Positions 35,727-45,038 of a DNA stretch of 64,000 nucleotides are shown here, piece after piece (position 1 is the first letter of the stretch; every line of letters begins with the position of its first letter). The position numbers and the translations under genes are program-made. The DNA comes from CAYNZV01 sp965217095 (GTDB taxonomy: Bacteria > Latescibacterota > UBA2968 > UBA8231), in contig OZ244235.1 of assembly GCA_965217095.1 (NCBI GenBank), positions 4,464,001 to 4,528,000 of the forward strand, in the 5' to 3' direction. The notes beneath the pieces were generated by a model. That model saw only the letters and a program-made list of their open reading frames with translations. It was not told the DNA's origin and did not search any database.

Positions 35727-36680
35727 CTATGGCTGAGAGGACCATGGGATTTCCACGGTGTAGTGCCAGATACGGGAGACTCCGAGGCTAGTCTGTCGAT
35801 CGTGCGTGGCGCAGATCGGGTAGAGCATGCTGACAGGAAGACCGTAGCACTCCGTCAGATAGAAGATCGTAAATCCCAGAGCCTGAGCTTTCGTCGCCAG
35901 AGGACAGATATACATATTAGAGAACCTATGCTCCTTGGCTATTTCACTTAGCACGCCGGCTGTGATGAACGGGTCATAGGCCGGGGCAAAGAAGTTGCCA
36001 GGTCTATTCCCCACATCGACTCCTACGATCTCAGAAGCGCGGTACGCCCTCAGCACGTTCTCTTGGTACATCTCCGCTCTGAGTGATGGAAGACCAAACA
36101 GCATCAACTTGCGGGAGTTTTTTTTGTAGTCTGCGACCTGTGCTATGAGTTCGTCATCGTACCCTGCCCCGATGATGAGCAGGTCGTTCGACGTATCAGC
36201 AGTGTGAAGGCCCTCGAACCCCACGACTTGGCGGACTTCCTTGACGACTGCATCTGAGAAGCGAGTCTCTTCCTTTCTGGCGTAGTAGGCCGGCTCAGCG
36301 AAAAGGACGTCAAATTTCTCCAGGCCGAGTTCCAGCAACCATCTTAATAGGAACATCATATACGGTTTGACAAAACCGGTTATGTCTATACATACCCTAT
36401 TGCCACTGACGTCATCGATGCCTGCCGAAGCGAAGCACTGCTTGATGAACTCTGCCTCGTCGGAACAAGGAATAGCATGGCATTGTCCACTTGGATGCTC
36501 GTGGTCGGCGTATTTATAGTCCGGGAGCATCAGCCAATGCTTGGAATCAGCGCGCACGTTGTCATATACCGTTTGGACTCTTTCACTAGAGTTGTATGCA
36601 GAAATGAACAAGTCCCAGTCCAGTTGCCACTGGGACTGCGGATCAAGATTACCCTTGTAGTAGATCGAGTAGTCAGCCAT
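35727..36680 (-). CDS. Rossmann-like protein of the four-gene putative defence operon
   Basis: Predicted 317-residue cytosolic protein. I start it at ATG 36680, which overlaps the ATPase stop as ATGGCTGA. Blocks of note: CIDITGFVKPYMMFLLRWLL, FDVLFAEPAYYARKEETRFS, DLLIIGAGYDDELIAQVADY and LFGLPSLRAEMYQENVLRA, which suggest an alpha/beta nucleotide-binding fold. No transmembrane segment. Being last in a coupled operon with a PRTase-like protein, ATPase and methyltransferase, it may be a sensor or effector; this is inference. I do not know a named family. Confidence 0.8.
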   Translation of the reverse strand: MADYSIYYKGNLDPQSQWQLDWDLFISAYNSSERVQTVYDNVRADSKHWLMLPDYKYADHEHPSGQCHAIPCSDEAEFIKQCFASAGIDDVSGNRVCIDITGFVKPYMMFLLRWLLELGLEKFDVLFAEPAYYARKEETRFSDAVVKEVRQVVGFEGLHTADTSNDLLIIGAGYDDELIAQVADYKKNSRKLMLFGLPSLRAEMYQENVLRAYRASEIVGVDVGNRPGNFFAPAYDPFITAGVLSEIAKEHRFSNMYICPLATKAQALGFTIFYLTECYGLPVSMLYPICATHDRQTSLGVSRIWHYTVEIPWSSQP

Positions 36681-38712
36681 CGAAGAGATCTTTCTGCTCA
36701 TCACCCGGCGTTGTCGTGGGCCTCTTCTCGATGCGCCGTCCGAACTCAGGAGCCGTCATCCTATCCACCCGCGAGGCCAAAACTTCGGGAAAACGATCAC
36801 TGTGTGTTTCGTCAAATATGGCGTCTGCTTCGGAGGCTTTGAGAGCGATTGCCCCCCTCCGCGAAATTGGGAGATCCCATCGCGGTGCGAGCATGGGAAC
36901 GAGCTGAAGTTTCGCATCCACCCGGGGAGTGTTCCTGTCCTTCTGTCCTCCTGACACATCCACGAGGAGCGACCAGCTTATCGCGAGGTGGATGTTAGAG
37001 CGGCTGCGCTCTGAGATGCTTGCCAAATCGACGGAGAAGGCACACAGAGAGCACTCCGATGGCTTGTCTGAGAACCGAATTGCTCTGAACAGTGTAGCTA
37101 GACGCTCCACACCCTTTAGAACCTCAGGAGATCTAGCACCAGGAACTCTGGCGTCGCGGTAAAACCACTCCGATGCCTCACGCACCCCCTCAGTCTGTGT
37201 GGCATGGCCCATCTGTGTCGATGAGTAAGGATCCTCACCGTTGAAGATCGCCCAGCGATGTGTGTGCTTAAGAATCGTGAGTAATGCACGCGGTAGCCCA
37301 CAGGACATGTCAACGAAGGTCTTGAACCCAAGATACCTTTGGGGTAGCTGGAGTTCGCGCAGCAATTGGGCGATTAGGTCCCTTTTGAAGTGGGCCAGGG
37401 CATGGTGATGTCGGCCCTTCGAGCCTGTGTCGTCGCGGTAGGCGTGTGCGCTAATAGCTATTTCACGGGCGGATTCGCGCAGGTCCCTGTTGGCACTCCA
37501 ATCCTTGTATAGCAAAAAAGTGCTAGTCTTCTCCAATAGGGGAGCCCCCGCTATGCGCAGTGCATCAATCACCATGTCAGCGTCTCTAGCCTCAGTGAGA
37601 CCCGGAGCTATCTGGAGCTCAATTCCTCTTAATAGCTTATCCCTCAGGGCCTCGAAGTACGGCTGCCTATCGGGCAAGCGTGTTGTACCGGTACCTTGTG
37701 CATCCCACCCACTTCCGGGCAAATAGAAGAGTCCCATGGCATCGACAGGATCTTCTTGCATTGGAGTGGGCAAAGCGACTCCAGACTTGAGAAGCCGTCT
37801 TGTGCAGAGCATTGCGGCAAACTTAGCGTAATTGGGCCTTTTTCTGACTCGATCGTCCAGCCGCATCTCCTCGAACTCAGATCCCTCTCTGTTGACCTCT
37901 TCCGCACTCAATGTTTCGTACGTCCTGATTCCGTATCTCCGGGCACCTACTCTGAATGAACAGGGGGCCTCCCGCTCTCGGATTAGCGTGTTGACGTATC
38001 TCTGATGGTTAGCGGTTAGGTTCTCTAACTCGTCAATCAGGTATAAGAAAAGCACAGACTGGAGTCCGGGTATCTCCTCCGCCAGTATCTGCGGCACGCC
38101 ATACACGAGTCGTCCAGGGCTAGAGAGGATCCTTGAGTTTATCTTGCCGGTGATAGGGGCGTTATTGACGGCCAAGTCGAGCTCCCGCTGCAGCGACTGA
38201 AATGCGGAGAGCAGCTCGGACAGGGCCTTGGGCTCCTGACCAAGCGGAGCATCGAAGCACGTGCCAATTATGCGGGAGACGATCCGCTCCTCCTGCAAAT
38301 CAGTCTCAGTTTCTACTAGGGCCTCAGCTACCGCAGCAACGACGAGCTGAGAGAGCCACAGGTCGCTGTAATAAGCGAACAAGCTTGCCCATGCCTCATC
38401 TGAAAGCCCACGTCCAGAGAATCTGCTCGCATTCAAGCCCGTACACCGTAGATAGATTCCGATATATCCCTCTTTCGCGATGCCCTGTAACGCTGAGTCA
38501 TGGCACCGCAGCCTCTGTAGGGGGAAAGAGAAGTATCGCATCAGGTGGGTCTTACCGCTTCCCTTGCCCCCGAGCAGCAGCATCGGCATCGGGGAGGTAG
38601 GCTTGAGGAACTCCTCGAATCCGCCTCCTGGCATGTCTACCCAGTAGTCATGGATCTGCTCGTCCGAGAAATCGACTGCTTGAGTGACATTGAATGGATT
38701 GTCAACGCGCAT
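36673..38712 (-). CDS. AAA+ (ORC/CDC6-like) ATPase of the putative defence operon
   Basis: Predicted 679-residue protein. Residues 1-40 include NPFNVTQAVDFSDEQIHDYW. Walker A is LLLGGKGSGKTHLMRY (residues 46-60), Walker B FLYLIDELENLTANHQRYVN near residue 225, followed by a sensor-like CSFRVGARRYGIRTYETL. The C-terminal half is helical with a winged-helix-like region. STAND/ORC-like ATPases in conflict operons gate effectors on binding phage signals. The start overlaps the stop of the PRTase-like gene by one base (TGATG), and the stop overlaps the next gene. Intact. Confidence 0.85.
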   Translation of the reverse strand: MRVDNPFNVTQAVDFSDEQIHDYWVDMPGGGFEEFLKPTSPMPMLLLGGKGSGKTHLMRYFSFPLQRLRCHDSALQGIAKEGYIGIYLRCTGLNASRFSGRGLSDEAWASLFAYYSDLWLSQLVVAAVAEALVETETDLQEERIVSRIIGTCFDAPLGQEPKALSELLSAFQSLQRELDLAVNNAPITGKINSRILSSPGRLVYGVPQILAEEIPGLQSVLFLYLIDELENLTANHQRYVNTLIREREAPCSFRVGARRYGIRTYETLSAEEVNREGSEFEEMRLDDRVRKRPNYAKFAAMLCTRRLLKSGVALPTPMQEDPVDAMGLFYLPGSGWDAQGTGTTRLPDRQPYFEALRDKLLRGIELQIAPGLTEARDADMVIDALRIAGAPLLEKTSTFLLYKDWSANRDLRESAREIAISAHAYRDDTGSKGRHHHALAHFKRDLIAQLLRELQLPQRYLGFKTFVDMSCGLPRALLTILKHTHRWAIFNGEDPYSSTQMGHATQTEGVREASEWFYRDARVPGARSPEVLKGVERLATLFRAIRFSDKPSECSLCAFSVDLASISERSRSNIHLAISWSLLVDVSGGQKDRNTPRVDAKLQLVPMLAPRWDLPISRRGAIALKASEADAIFDETHSDRFPEVLASRVDRMTAPEFGRRIEKRPTTTPGDEQKDLFDG

Positions 38713-39668
38713 CAGGGAGTGAACTCCATCTTTGGGTACCTCCGGAAGATAGGTACCCAGGGTTTATCTTCTTCATCGTACCAGAAGATCGGAAGCGTGT
38801 TATCTGGCGTGTTGTGATGGAAGCCGAGGAGTAGCTGTCCGTTTTCAAATCCTAGGGCGTCGTCATCGGTGAAAAGGTCACTGCCGTACTTTCGACACAT
38901 AGCCTCGGTTCGCTGACGGTCGACCATGGAAGAGGCTGCAGGGAAGTACCGAGACACTTGGCCAAAGCATTTGTAGGAAGAATCCAGTACATGAATAGCC
39001 CTAACCTCATCAAACAGGCTGTTGGCGATGATATTGTCACGCCCCTCCTCGGTTGCGAACAGGAGGTGGTAATCGACCGTGGCATCTGGGTTGGCGTGCT
39101 TAAGATCGGCCAATACTTCCTCGGAGTATGTGACTGCCTGTGTTCCACTTCCACAGAAGTCATCAATGAACACATAATGCGAAACATCAGGGAATCGGAC
39201 TTCTGCGACGCCCTGAGAACCGTACCGCCGGAACACCTCGTGCGTATGCACGAATAGCTCCTTTGGTAGTCGGTTCTCCTGTCGATAGTAGTAAAGGAGA
39301 TGGCACCCGCTCTCCGACGGATTTCCCATTCCTAGGAATCTCGTTCTCTGCAGCTCATACTCATACTTCCCATCCAGGAAGGAGACGTCGACTGTGTTTG
39401 CGTTCTGACGTCGAGCGCTCTGCACGATCGGATACTTGTAAAGATCTCTGTGCATCGCTTGCAGTAACTCGCGCACCTCGTGGCTACCAAAGTACATGAA
39501 CTGGCTGAGCAAGAAGAGTGCGTGAAAGCGTTCACCCGGTTCGTTGGGGAGATCAGCAGAGAAATTGCTTAGCCATTCAGTGATGCTGTTCTGAGTTGCT
39601 CTGTCTTCCCAAACGGTCTCGTTCAGAATCTTCAGCTTCCGCCTCAGGTCCTCGACATATGAGTCCAC
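38712..39668 (-). CDS. Phosphoribosyltransferase-like protein of the putative defence operon
   Basis: Predicted 318-residue protein. Residues 165-179 (YVFIDDFCGSGTQAV) match the PRPP-binding loop of type I phosphoribosyltransferases (four hydrophobics, DD, then a small-residue TGxT-like loop). An N-terminal helical domain (residues 1-100) precedes it. From memory this resembles the PRTase-type conflict effector found computationally beside ORC/CDC6-like ATPases. Such enzymes could attach or strip ribosyl-phosphate from nucleotides or bases. Twelve bases separate it from the methyltransferase upstream. Confidence 0.8.
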   Translation of the reverse strand: MDSYVEDLRRKLKILNETVWEDRATQNSITEWLSNFSADLPNEPGERFHALFLLSQFMYFGSHEVRELLQAMHRDLYKYPIVQSARRQNANTVDVSFLDGKYEYELQRTRFLGMGNPSESGCHLLYYYRQENRLPKELFVHTHEVFRRYGSQGVAEVRFPDVSHYVFIDDFCGSGTQAVTYSEEVLADLKHANPDATVDYHLLFATEEGRDNIIANSLFDEVRAIHVLDSSYKCFGQVSRYFPAASSMVDRQRTEAMCRKYGSDLFTDDDALGFENGQLLLGFHHNTPDNTLPIFWYDEEDKPWVPIFRRYPKMEFTP

Positions 39669-39680
39669 GCTCTATCGCCC

Positions 39681-41048
39681 TTACCCTTTCTGGTATACGG
39701 CTGTGAGCTCAACTGGAATCAGTGCGGCGGTGTGATTGCGCTTCGTCATGAGTTGGCGAGATCGGATCTTGTTCTCAAAAACACATGCGAGGTCAAAGCC
39801 CAGCGATTCCGCTATCTCACGGATGTACTCTGTGGCGCGGAAGCGGCGACCACAGACCAGGTTATCGCCCAGTGTCAGGACCAGATGGCCACCGGGACGC
39901 AGAACTCTCCACGCCTCCTGCAGGCTTGTTCGCATCTCGCGCAGAAAACTTCCGGCAATGTGGGCTCGCAGGGGGTACTCGGTATACACCTGAGCCAGCA
40001 GGTCATCGGCTGATACGACACCTGTTGGCAGGAAGCTCTCCAATTCTGATGTAGGGTAGTGCTCACAGCCGATAGTCTTCGACTCAAGTTTTCGCAAGCC
40101 ACTGGAAGCGGCGAGGTCCAGCCATCCGAGGCTGAGGCTAGTAGACCTCACATATTTCTGAGCCCCCGCGTAGGGCGGCGAGGTGAGGATAAGGTCCACG
40201 GCTTCATCCGAGAGACGACCCGTTCCATTGGTTGAGAAAGGAGCTGGGAAGTGCAATTGTCGAGCATCCACAGAGATGTGACACGGCGGCGGGTTTGGAA
40301 GGACTCGGTAGAGTGCCGCCATTCGCTTGAGGTTGACCTCTACACACCGCCGGAACACTCCAAAGACATTGACGCGACGCAATTGGCGAATGTGACGATC
40401 AGTCCTTTCGCGCAAAGGATGCGCGGGAGGGTACTGTCCTTCGCGAAGCCTAACGGGCACCGAGAGCCGTGGATCCGCAAGGCTGGTCTTTCGAGCGCAG
40501 GACGAAAATGCAACCTGAAAGAAGCGAATGTATGCATCACTCCGGAGCGACATGATACCCTCACGGATCCTGCAGAGCTGGCGAATCACATGCGGATGGT
40601 ACCAGTAGTCGATGTTGACCACATCGGGTAGAGGCTGTGTGGCACGGTCGGGGATGTTCCGTTGCAGACAATTAAATGATCTCCTTAACGCCGAGGGAGA
40701 CAGTGGCTGTGTCTTCGCGGCTGCCATTAGCCGGGCGAACGGGTTCGTGTCGGAGCCTAGAGCAGGTCTTCCGGAGAGTAAGGCTTCGAGGAGCACGGTC
40801 CCGGAACCACAGAAAGGGTCCAGCACGACACCCCCAGGCGGGCAAACCTCTGGGCACTTGAGAAAGAAGTGCGGGACATGTACGAGTAGTTTGGCCGGAT
40901 AGGGGTGTAGGAGATGCGTATACCTGTCAGGCGACCGAAGACCGTCAACGGCTGACCGGAAATCAAAGGGCACAGGACTGCCCTCTGTCCTGTACTGCTC
41001 GACAGCGTTACGGAGTAGCTGATTTGTGCTGGGGCAAGGATCAGCCAT
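39681..41048 (-). CDS. DNA amino-methyltransferase, first gene of the putative defence operon
   Basis: Predicted 455-residue protein. The SAM-binding motif I is VVLDPFCGSGTVLLEAL (residues 74-90) and the catalytic motif IV LILTSPPYAGAQKYVRS lies near residue 290, a motif order of the N4-cytosine/N6-adenine (alpha/gamma-like) type. The middle has an AdoMet-independent insertion, possibly for target recognition. It is likely to mark host DNA or act as part of the sensing. The AT-richer base use of this operon differs from the surroundings. Promoter presumably in 41049-41120. Confidence 0.83.
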   Translation of the reverse strand: MADPCPSTNQLLRNAVEQYRTEGSPVPFDFRSAVDGLRSPDRYTHLLHPYPAKLLVHVPHFFLKCPEVCPPGGVVLDPFCGSGTVLLEALLSGRPALGSDTNPFARLMAAAKTQPLSPSALRRSFNCLQRNIPDRATQPLPDVVNIDYWYHPHVIRQLCRIREGIMSLRSDAYIRFFQVAFSSCARKTSLADPRLSVPVRLREGQYPPAHPLRERTDRHIRQLRRVNVFGVFRRCVEVNLKRMAALYRVLPNPPPCHISVDARQLHFPAPFSTNGTGRLSDEAVDLILTSPPYAGAQKYVRSTSLSLGWLDLAASSGLRKLESKTIGCEHYPTSELESFLPTGVVSADDLLAQVYTEYPLRAHIAGSFLREMRTSLQEAWRVLRPGGHLVLTLGDNLVCGRRFRATEYIREIAESLGFDLACVFENKIRSRQLMTKRNHTAALIPVELTAVYQKG

Positions 41049-41278
41049 CGCTCTCGTAAGAATGGGTCAGCCAAGGATACATAGTGACGGTGTCTGTCCG
41101 ATGCGGCAATTCGACATTCGGATTAGGCATCCGCTGCAATGTACGCCAAAACGGACCGCCTCGCATCCGTAGCTGTGCGGATGCGGAGGGTATGTTGATG
41201 CGTGAGTCTCAGGGTTGGCCTGCTGGTTGAGTAGCCGGGGCCAGTTGCCCAGCCCCGGCCCTCACCAGAGCCGGACTT

Positions 41279-41350
41279 CAGGCTCAACGCCGAGATCCCA
41301 TCCTTGCCCGTGGCGAACAACCAGCAGGCCGTGAACCACACGGTCAGCGG
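41279..41350 (-). pseudogene. IS1595-family transposase scrap
   Basis: The minus strand reads VWFTACWLFATGKDGISALSL, nearly the same as part of the transposase at 32983-34036 (YTACWLFATGKDGISALSL). Only about 24 codons remain. Confidence 0.65.
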
Positions 41351-41423
41351 CCCCCTGTGTCAGGATAGTTGTCGCGTGAATTGTCCCGCCGAACTGAGAT
41401 GGGGGCGAGGGAGAATTCCCCGA

Positions 41424-41570
41424 TGCCATACACGGATGGTTTCAAATCAAGAATGATCCAGAGGCTGGCAGCACCCGATGGCCCCAGCGCTACGCAGACT
41501 GGCGCGGGAGGTGGGTGTGCCGCAGAGTACCCTGTCGCGCTGGCTCCGGCACCAGCATCATCGCCGCCGA
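41424..41570 (+). pseudogene. IS3-family-like orfA fragment
   Basis: MPYTDGFKSRMIQRLAAPDG followed, after a one-base shift, by ALAREVGVPQSTLSRWLR: a helix-turn-helix subunit of an IS3-type transposase. It is different from the fragment at 35545-35620. Between 41575 and 42083 another eroded frame ends in EEFRAVMTHIRREARRLHAE; I cannot assign it. Confidence 0.5.
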
Positions 41571-42083
41571 GCGCCAGAACCGCACCTGTTACGCTATGGA
41601 GATAGACCAAGGCGAACCATGATATGACCCGGGAAAAGTGGACAGTGGTTGAAGCCGCTTTCTGCAGCGATAGCCGTTCAAAAAGGGCCGGGGAGGACTC
41701 TCATGAGAAAAACGGTTGAAACGATGCCCCGGACGGTCCTGGTGGCGGCCCTGTCGGTCCGCTACAAAGGCGGAGATGATCGGCAACCCCGGAAGCGGAG
41801 GAGTTCCGGGCGGTCATGACGCACATCCGCAGAGAGGCCCGGCGCCTCCACGCCGAGCGGCTCGCGGCGGGCATTGACGACGGCTGAGCGAACACCGCCG
41901 TTTCTTGCACGGACATAAGTCCCGGTTCTTCCGCGACTTATAGCCTATAACACATAAATCCTTCCAAAGCATGTTAAGGACAAGATTCGCCTTGCTTTCC
42001 GTTCGGGAACGAGCATTCATGTGTGTGAACACAACAACCCGATTCCATTGCCGGACAAGGGATTACTGGAATCAAGGAGAACC

Positions 42084-42343
42084 ATGGACCTGCGCGAAAT
42101 CGATTTCGGGGTCGAGATAGGGACGGTCAGACGAACACGCAAACGCGTGGTCCAGGCCATCCAGTCGGTGGTGGGCGGCGAGGTCGTCGACGAGCAGGGG
42201 CGGACATGGAAGGTGACTCGGCGTTCCGGAGCGGCAGACCGGCGCCCGAGGCGGAATCATCCACAGAGGCCGGGCCGCAAACCCGGCCTCCGGCTCTTGG
42301 GGAGGACGCCAACGCCCAAACCGAAGGAGAAACGGCGCAATGA
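42084..42343 (+). pseudogene. Hypothetical protein, frameshifted, first of the amidotransferase cassette
   Basis: MDLREIDFGVEIGTVRRTRK and VVGGEVVDEQGRTWKVTR look genuinely coded. Near 42225 the natural reading moves to another frame (SGRPAPEAESSTEAGPQTRP), whose stop at 42341-42343 overlaps the next ATG (ATGA), the usual coupling. One indel therefore breaks this roughly 86-residue gene, or the base is a sequencing error. Function unknown. Confidence 0.55.
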
Positions 42344-42843
42344 GAGTGCGGATCAGGAACACCGCCCTGGACGGCAAACCGCTCCAGGGCGAAGGGGATA
42401 TCTTCACCGGCAAGACCGACCTTGAGGTCGTCCGGGCCATGCGGGGAGCGACGCTCTTCTCCGATCAGAACACGCTCGAGGACTACGTCGACATGGTCCT
42501 GCGCAACACCAGGATGCTCGCCGGCATCGACCTGATCGTCAAAGGCGACACGCCCGAGGAGAAGGCTTGCACCCTCCTCGCCTCCATGATCGATCACGGC
42601 TTGGCCGAACACCTCGAAGACGAGCCGCCAGCGCCGGTCACCGTGCCCGCCGCCGTCTGGCACGGCCTGGAGGCGGTGAAGGACTCCGGAACCACCAACA
42701 TGCTCGACCGGCCCGCGGTCATCAAGATCGCCGAATTCCTCGGCTTTCACGAGACGGCGCGATGGATCGAGGGCCATCACGGGCAATATTCCGAAGGGCT
42801 GTTTCGGGGCTTCGTGGTCGATTCCGAGGAAGGGAAGTTCTGA
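42340..42843 (+). CDS. DUF5049-like protein of an amidoligase-type cassette
   Basis: Predicted 167-residue protein. The N-terminal half (FTGKTDLEVVRAMRGATLFS) looks like a small helical domain. The C-terminal third (VWHGLEAVKDSGTTNMLDRP, then VIKIAEFLGFHETARWI) is the DUF5049-type motif, a short domain frequent in phages and islands. Its stop overlaps the ATG of the amidotransferase gene (TGATG). It looks intact, unlike its neighbours. Confidence 0.7.
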   Translation: MRVRIRNTALDGKPLQGEGDIFTGKTDLEVVRAMRGATLFSDQNTLEDYVDMVLRNTRMLAGIDLIVKGDTPEEKACTLLASMIDHGLAEHLEDEPPAPVTVPAAVWHGLEAVKDSGTTNMLDRPAVIKIAEFLGFHETARWIEGHHGQYSEGLFRGFVVDSEEGKF

Positions 42844-43659
42844 TGTACGGACAGGCGGGCATCATCCTGGGCGGGAAAAGGCGCCGCGCCGGCGAGCGCG
42901 ACCATCTCCCCTGGCTAGTTCACACGGCTCCTCGCGTTCAGCGAGCGGAGGGGGCCGCACACACGCCACGGGCGTGGCCTGGCTCAAGCGCCACGGGCCG
43001 GCACAAGCTCTTCAAGCGGCCGGTATGGGCCGGTCGGTTCGTTCTCCGACAAGGCGTTCCACGAGGTCCTGGCCGGGATCGACAACCGCACCACGCTGCT
43101 CTTGGATCACACCCGCCGGCGCACGCGCGGCGACGAGAAGATCAACGAGAACAACCGCCCGATCTGGGCAGGCGACATTCTCGGTACCCACAACGGCACC
43201 ATCTACAACGCCAACTACCTGTTCCGGCGGTCCAGGCGTCACCGCTTCGCCGAGGTGGACAGCGAGCTGCTCTTCGGGCTTGCCGCCCGGGCCGGGCGAA
43301 ACGGCCGAAACGACATGGAGCGCTTCAAGGGCCGCCTCAAGCTCTGCCGCGGGCAGATGGCGGCGGTCATGGCCTCGCGGCGCGATCCGGAGACCACCCT
43401 CGAGCTGCGCATCCATCGGCGGCATCGGGCCATCCTCTATGCCTCCGACGCAGCGTACTTGGACGCGGTCCTGGATGACGAGCGCGGCTGGCGCGAACTG
43501 CCCGTTCCCCCCATGAGCCTGATGGCGTTCCGGCACCGCGACCTGACGGACTGCTCGATGGAGCCGTTCGAATTCGTTGCACAGGCGAAGCGGCGGAAGA
43601 AGCCCGCGCTGGCGGAGATCATCGATGACTGGGAGAGAACGGTCCACGGGACCGGGTAG
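42843..43659 (+). pseudogene. Class II glutamine amidotransferase, inactivated
   Basis: The C-terminal part (43102-43659) is clear: HTRRRTRGDEKINENNRPIW, GTHNGTIYNANYLFRR and FAEVDSELLF are the Ntn amidotransferase loops (GTHNGxIxN, DSE). The start reads MYGQAGIILGGKRRRAGERD, where family members have MCGIAG; the nucleophile Cys is replaced by Tyr. Two frameshifts (about 42940 and 43030) separate the halves. Normally it would release ammonia from glutamine for an amidoligase. Confidence 0.7.
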
Positions 43660-43680
43660 ACCCCGAAGGAGAACACATTG

Positions 43681-44177
43681 GACCTGCTGAGACTCTTCGT
43701 CTATGGCATCCTAAAGCGCGGGTACTGGAACCACGACCCCTTCTGCGAAGGCGTGCTGGAGATCCGGGACGCGTAGATTCGGGGCCGGCTGTATGAGGGG
43801 CCGGGGTTCCCGCTCCTCGAGGTTCCGGACGAGGACATCCTTGCCTGTGGGACCGCCGAACCGTTAGCCGACGTGGCCACACAGGCGCGCCTGTCCGACC
43901 GGGTGGGGCGGATAATCCCCCCGGCCGGTCCCCGGAAGCGCGACACTGGGCGCCTGGGGCACCGTGTACGGGGAGCTGCTGACCTTCGACGACCCCGACC
44001 TCCCGCCTCCCCGCCATCGACCGCCTCGAGGGCTTCCGGCCGGGCGGCCACAGTCTCTACTGGCGCGTGCTGGTCACGGCGACGGTGAACGGCGCCCGCG
44101 AGCTCGCCTGGGTCTACACGGTCGAGACGACCCGCATCAAACGGCGTCGCATCGTGTCCGGCTGCTGGCCGGAGTAG
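43681..44177 (+). pseudogene. Gamma-glutamylcyclotransferase (AIG2/GGCT-like), inactivated
   Basis: LRLFVYGILKRGYWNHDPFC is the family's 'YGxLkxG' start. An in-frame TAG at 43774-43776 interrupts it, then RGRLYEGPGFPLLEVPDEDI follows. After a frameshift near 43945 it continues GTVYGELLTFDDPDL, and after another near 44010 it ends with LAWVYTVE and GCWPE. GGCT-like enzymes release pyroglutamate or trim gamma-glutamyl products, and pair with amidotransferases in amidoligase operons. The amidoligase itself is not in the window. Confidence 0.7.
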
Positions 44178-44564
44178 CTCTCCCCGCCTCACCACGGCCG
44201 ATGCCGGCCGGCCCCTTCCCGCGAATGTGATTGACGAGTCGTCTTCCGATATTTACTTACGGAACAACCGGTTAAGGGCTTTCCCTCAACTCTCTGTAAG
44301 CCTGGAGAAGCAAGAAGCTAATCCCTAGAAAAATTTGTTGTAGTAGGTTTTTATCTCTATGTTTAAGGCATCTGGCACTCAGGCAGAACCCGTATGTCGG
44401 GTAGCCTGCCTAATACAACAACCTATCAACCTGGATTAGAGGTCGCTCCTCAAATCCAGGTAAATAAGCAGGAAATTCTCGCCTACTGCGTGAGCTACAG
44501 AACAACTACCCGGCACCCACATACCGGGTGCCGAATGCAGTTCACTCAGCATAGGAGGGATGCG

Positions 44565-45038
44565 ATGTTTAGGTTATTGAAGTTCAAATTAGTAGCAATA
44601 TTACTGGTCTTAGCCATTTTAACACCTACTGCCTCAGCACTCGCACAAGTAGGAATCCAATTGGCTCAAGTCAATCCGACTTCGAGTGAGAAATTAGCTC
44701 AGACCAGTATTCCGACCTTCAACGAAGAATTTGAAGGATTTGCTGACGGAAAAAGACAAGCAGAGATGACAAGGGCCAGCAAGTTAAGAACAGGATTTCT
44801 TGCCGGAGGGCTCTTTGGACTTGTTGGAACTGGCATAGGATACTGTATGGTCGGTCCGAATGACATAGAAGTAAACATTCTGACACAGATTTCCGCCAAG
44901 AGTGTAGAATACCAATCAGGATTTAGAAAGGGTTGGGACAAAGAGACCGAGAAGGAGAAACGATCTTCATTCTTAAAGGGCGGACTATTAGGGAGTGTTG
45001 CCGGTGCCATCCTGGTTTTAGCCTTTCAGAGTGAATAA
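44565..45038 (+). CDS. Passenger membrane protein, second copy
   Basis: 157 residues, differing from the copy at 18124-18597 at a handful of positions (for example TRASKLRTG for TKASKLGTG, YCMVG for YFMVG). It shares the signal or anchor, the two glycine-rich membrane hairpins, the AGGAGGG ribosome site and the upstream leader hairpin. Conservation with only scattered substitutions suggests selection on the protein, or recent duplication. Confidence 0.72.
   Translation: MFRLLKFKLVAILLVLAILTPTASALAQVGIQLAQVNPTSSEKLAQTSIPTFNEEFEGFADGKRQAEMTRASKLRTGFLAGGLFGLVGTGIGYCMVGPNDIEVNILTQISAKSVEYQSGFRKGWDKETEKEKRSSFLKGGLLGSVAGAILVLAFQSE

Noticed and set aside
35545..41570. Four-gene operon as a composite transposon between two IS3 orfA fragments
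   Set aside because: The fragments at 35545-35620 and 41424-41570 are different sequences, both truncated, and no inverted ends are visible.
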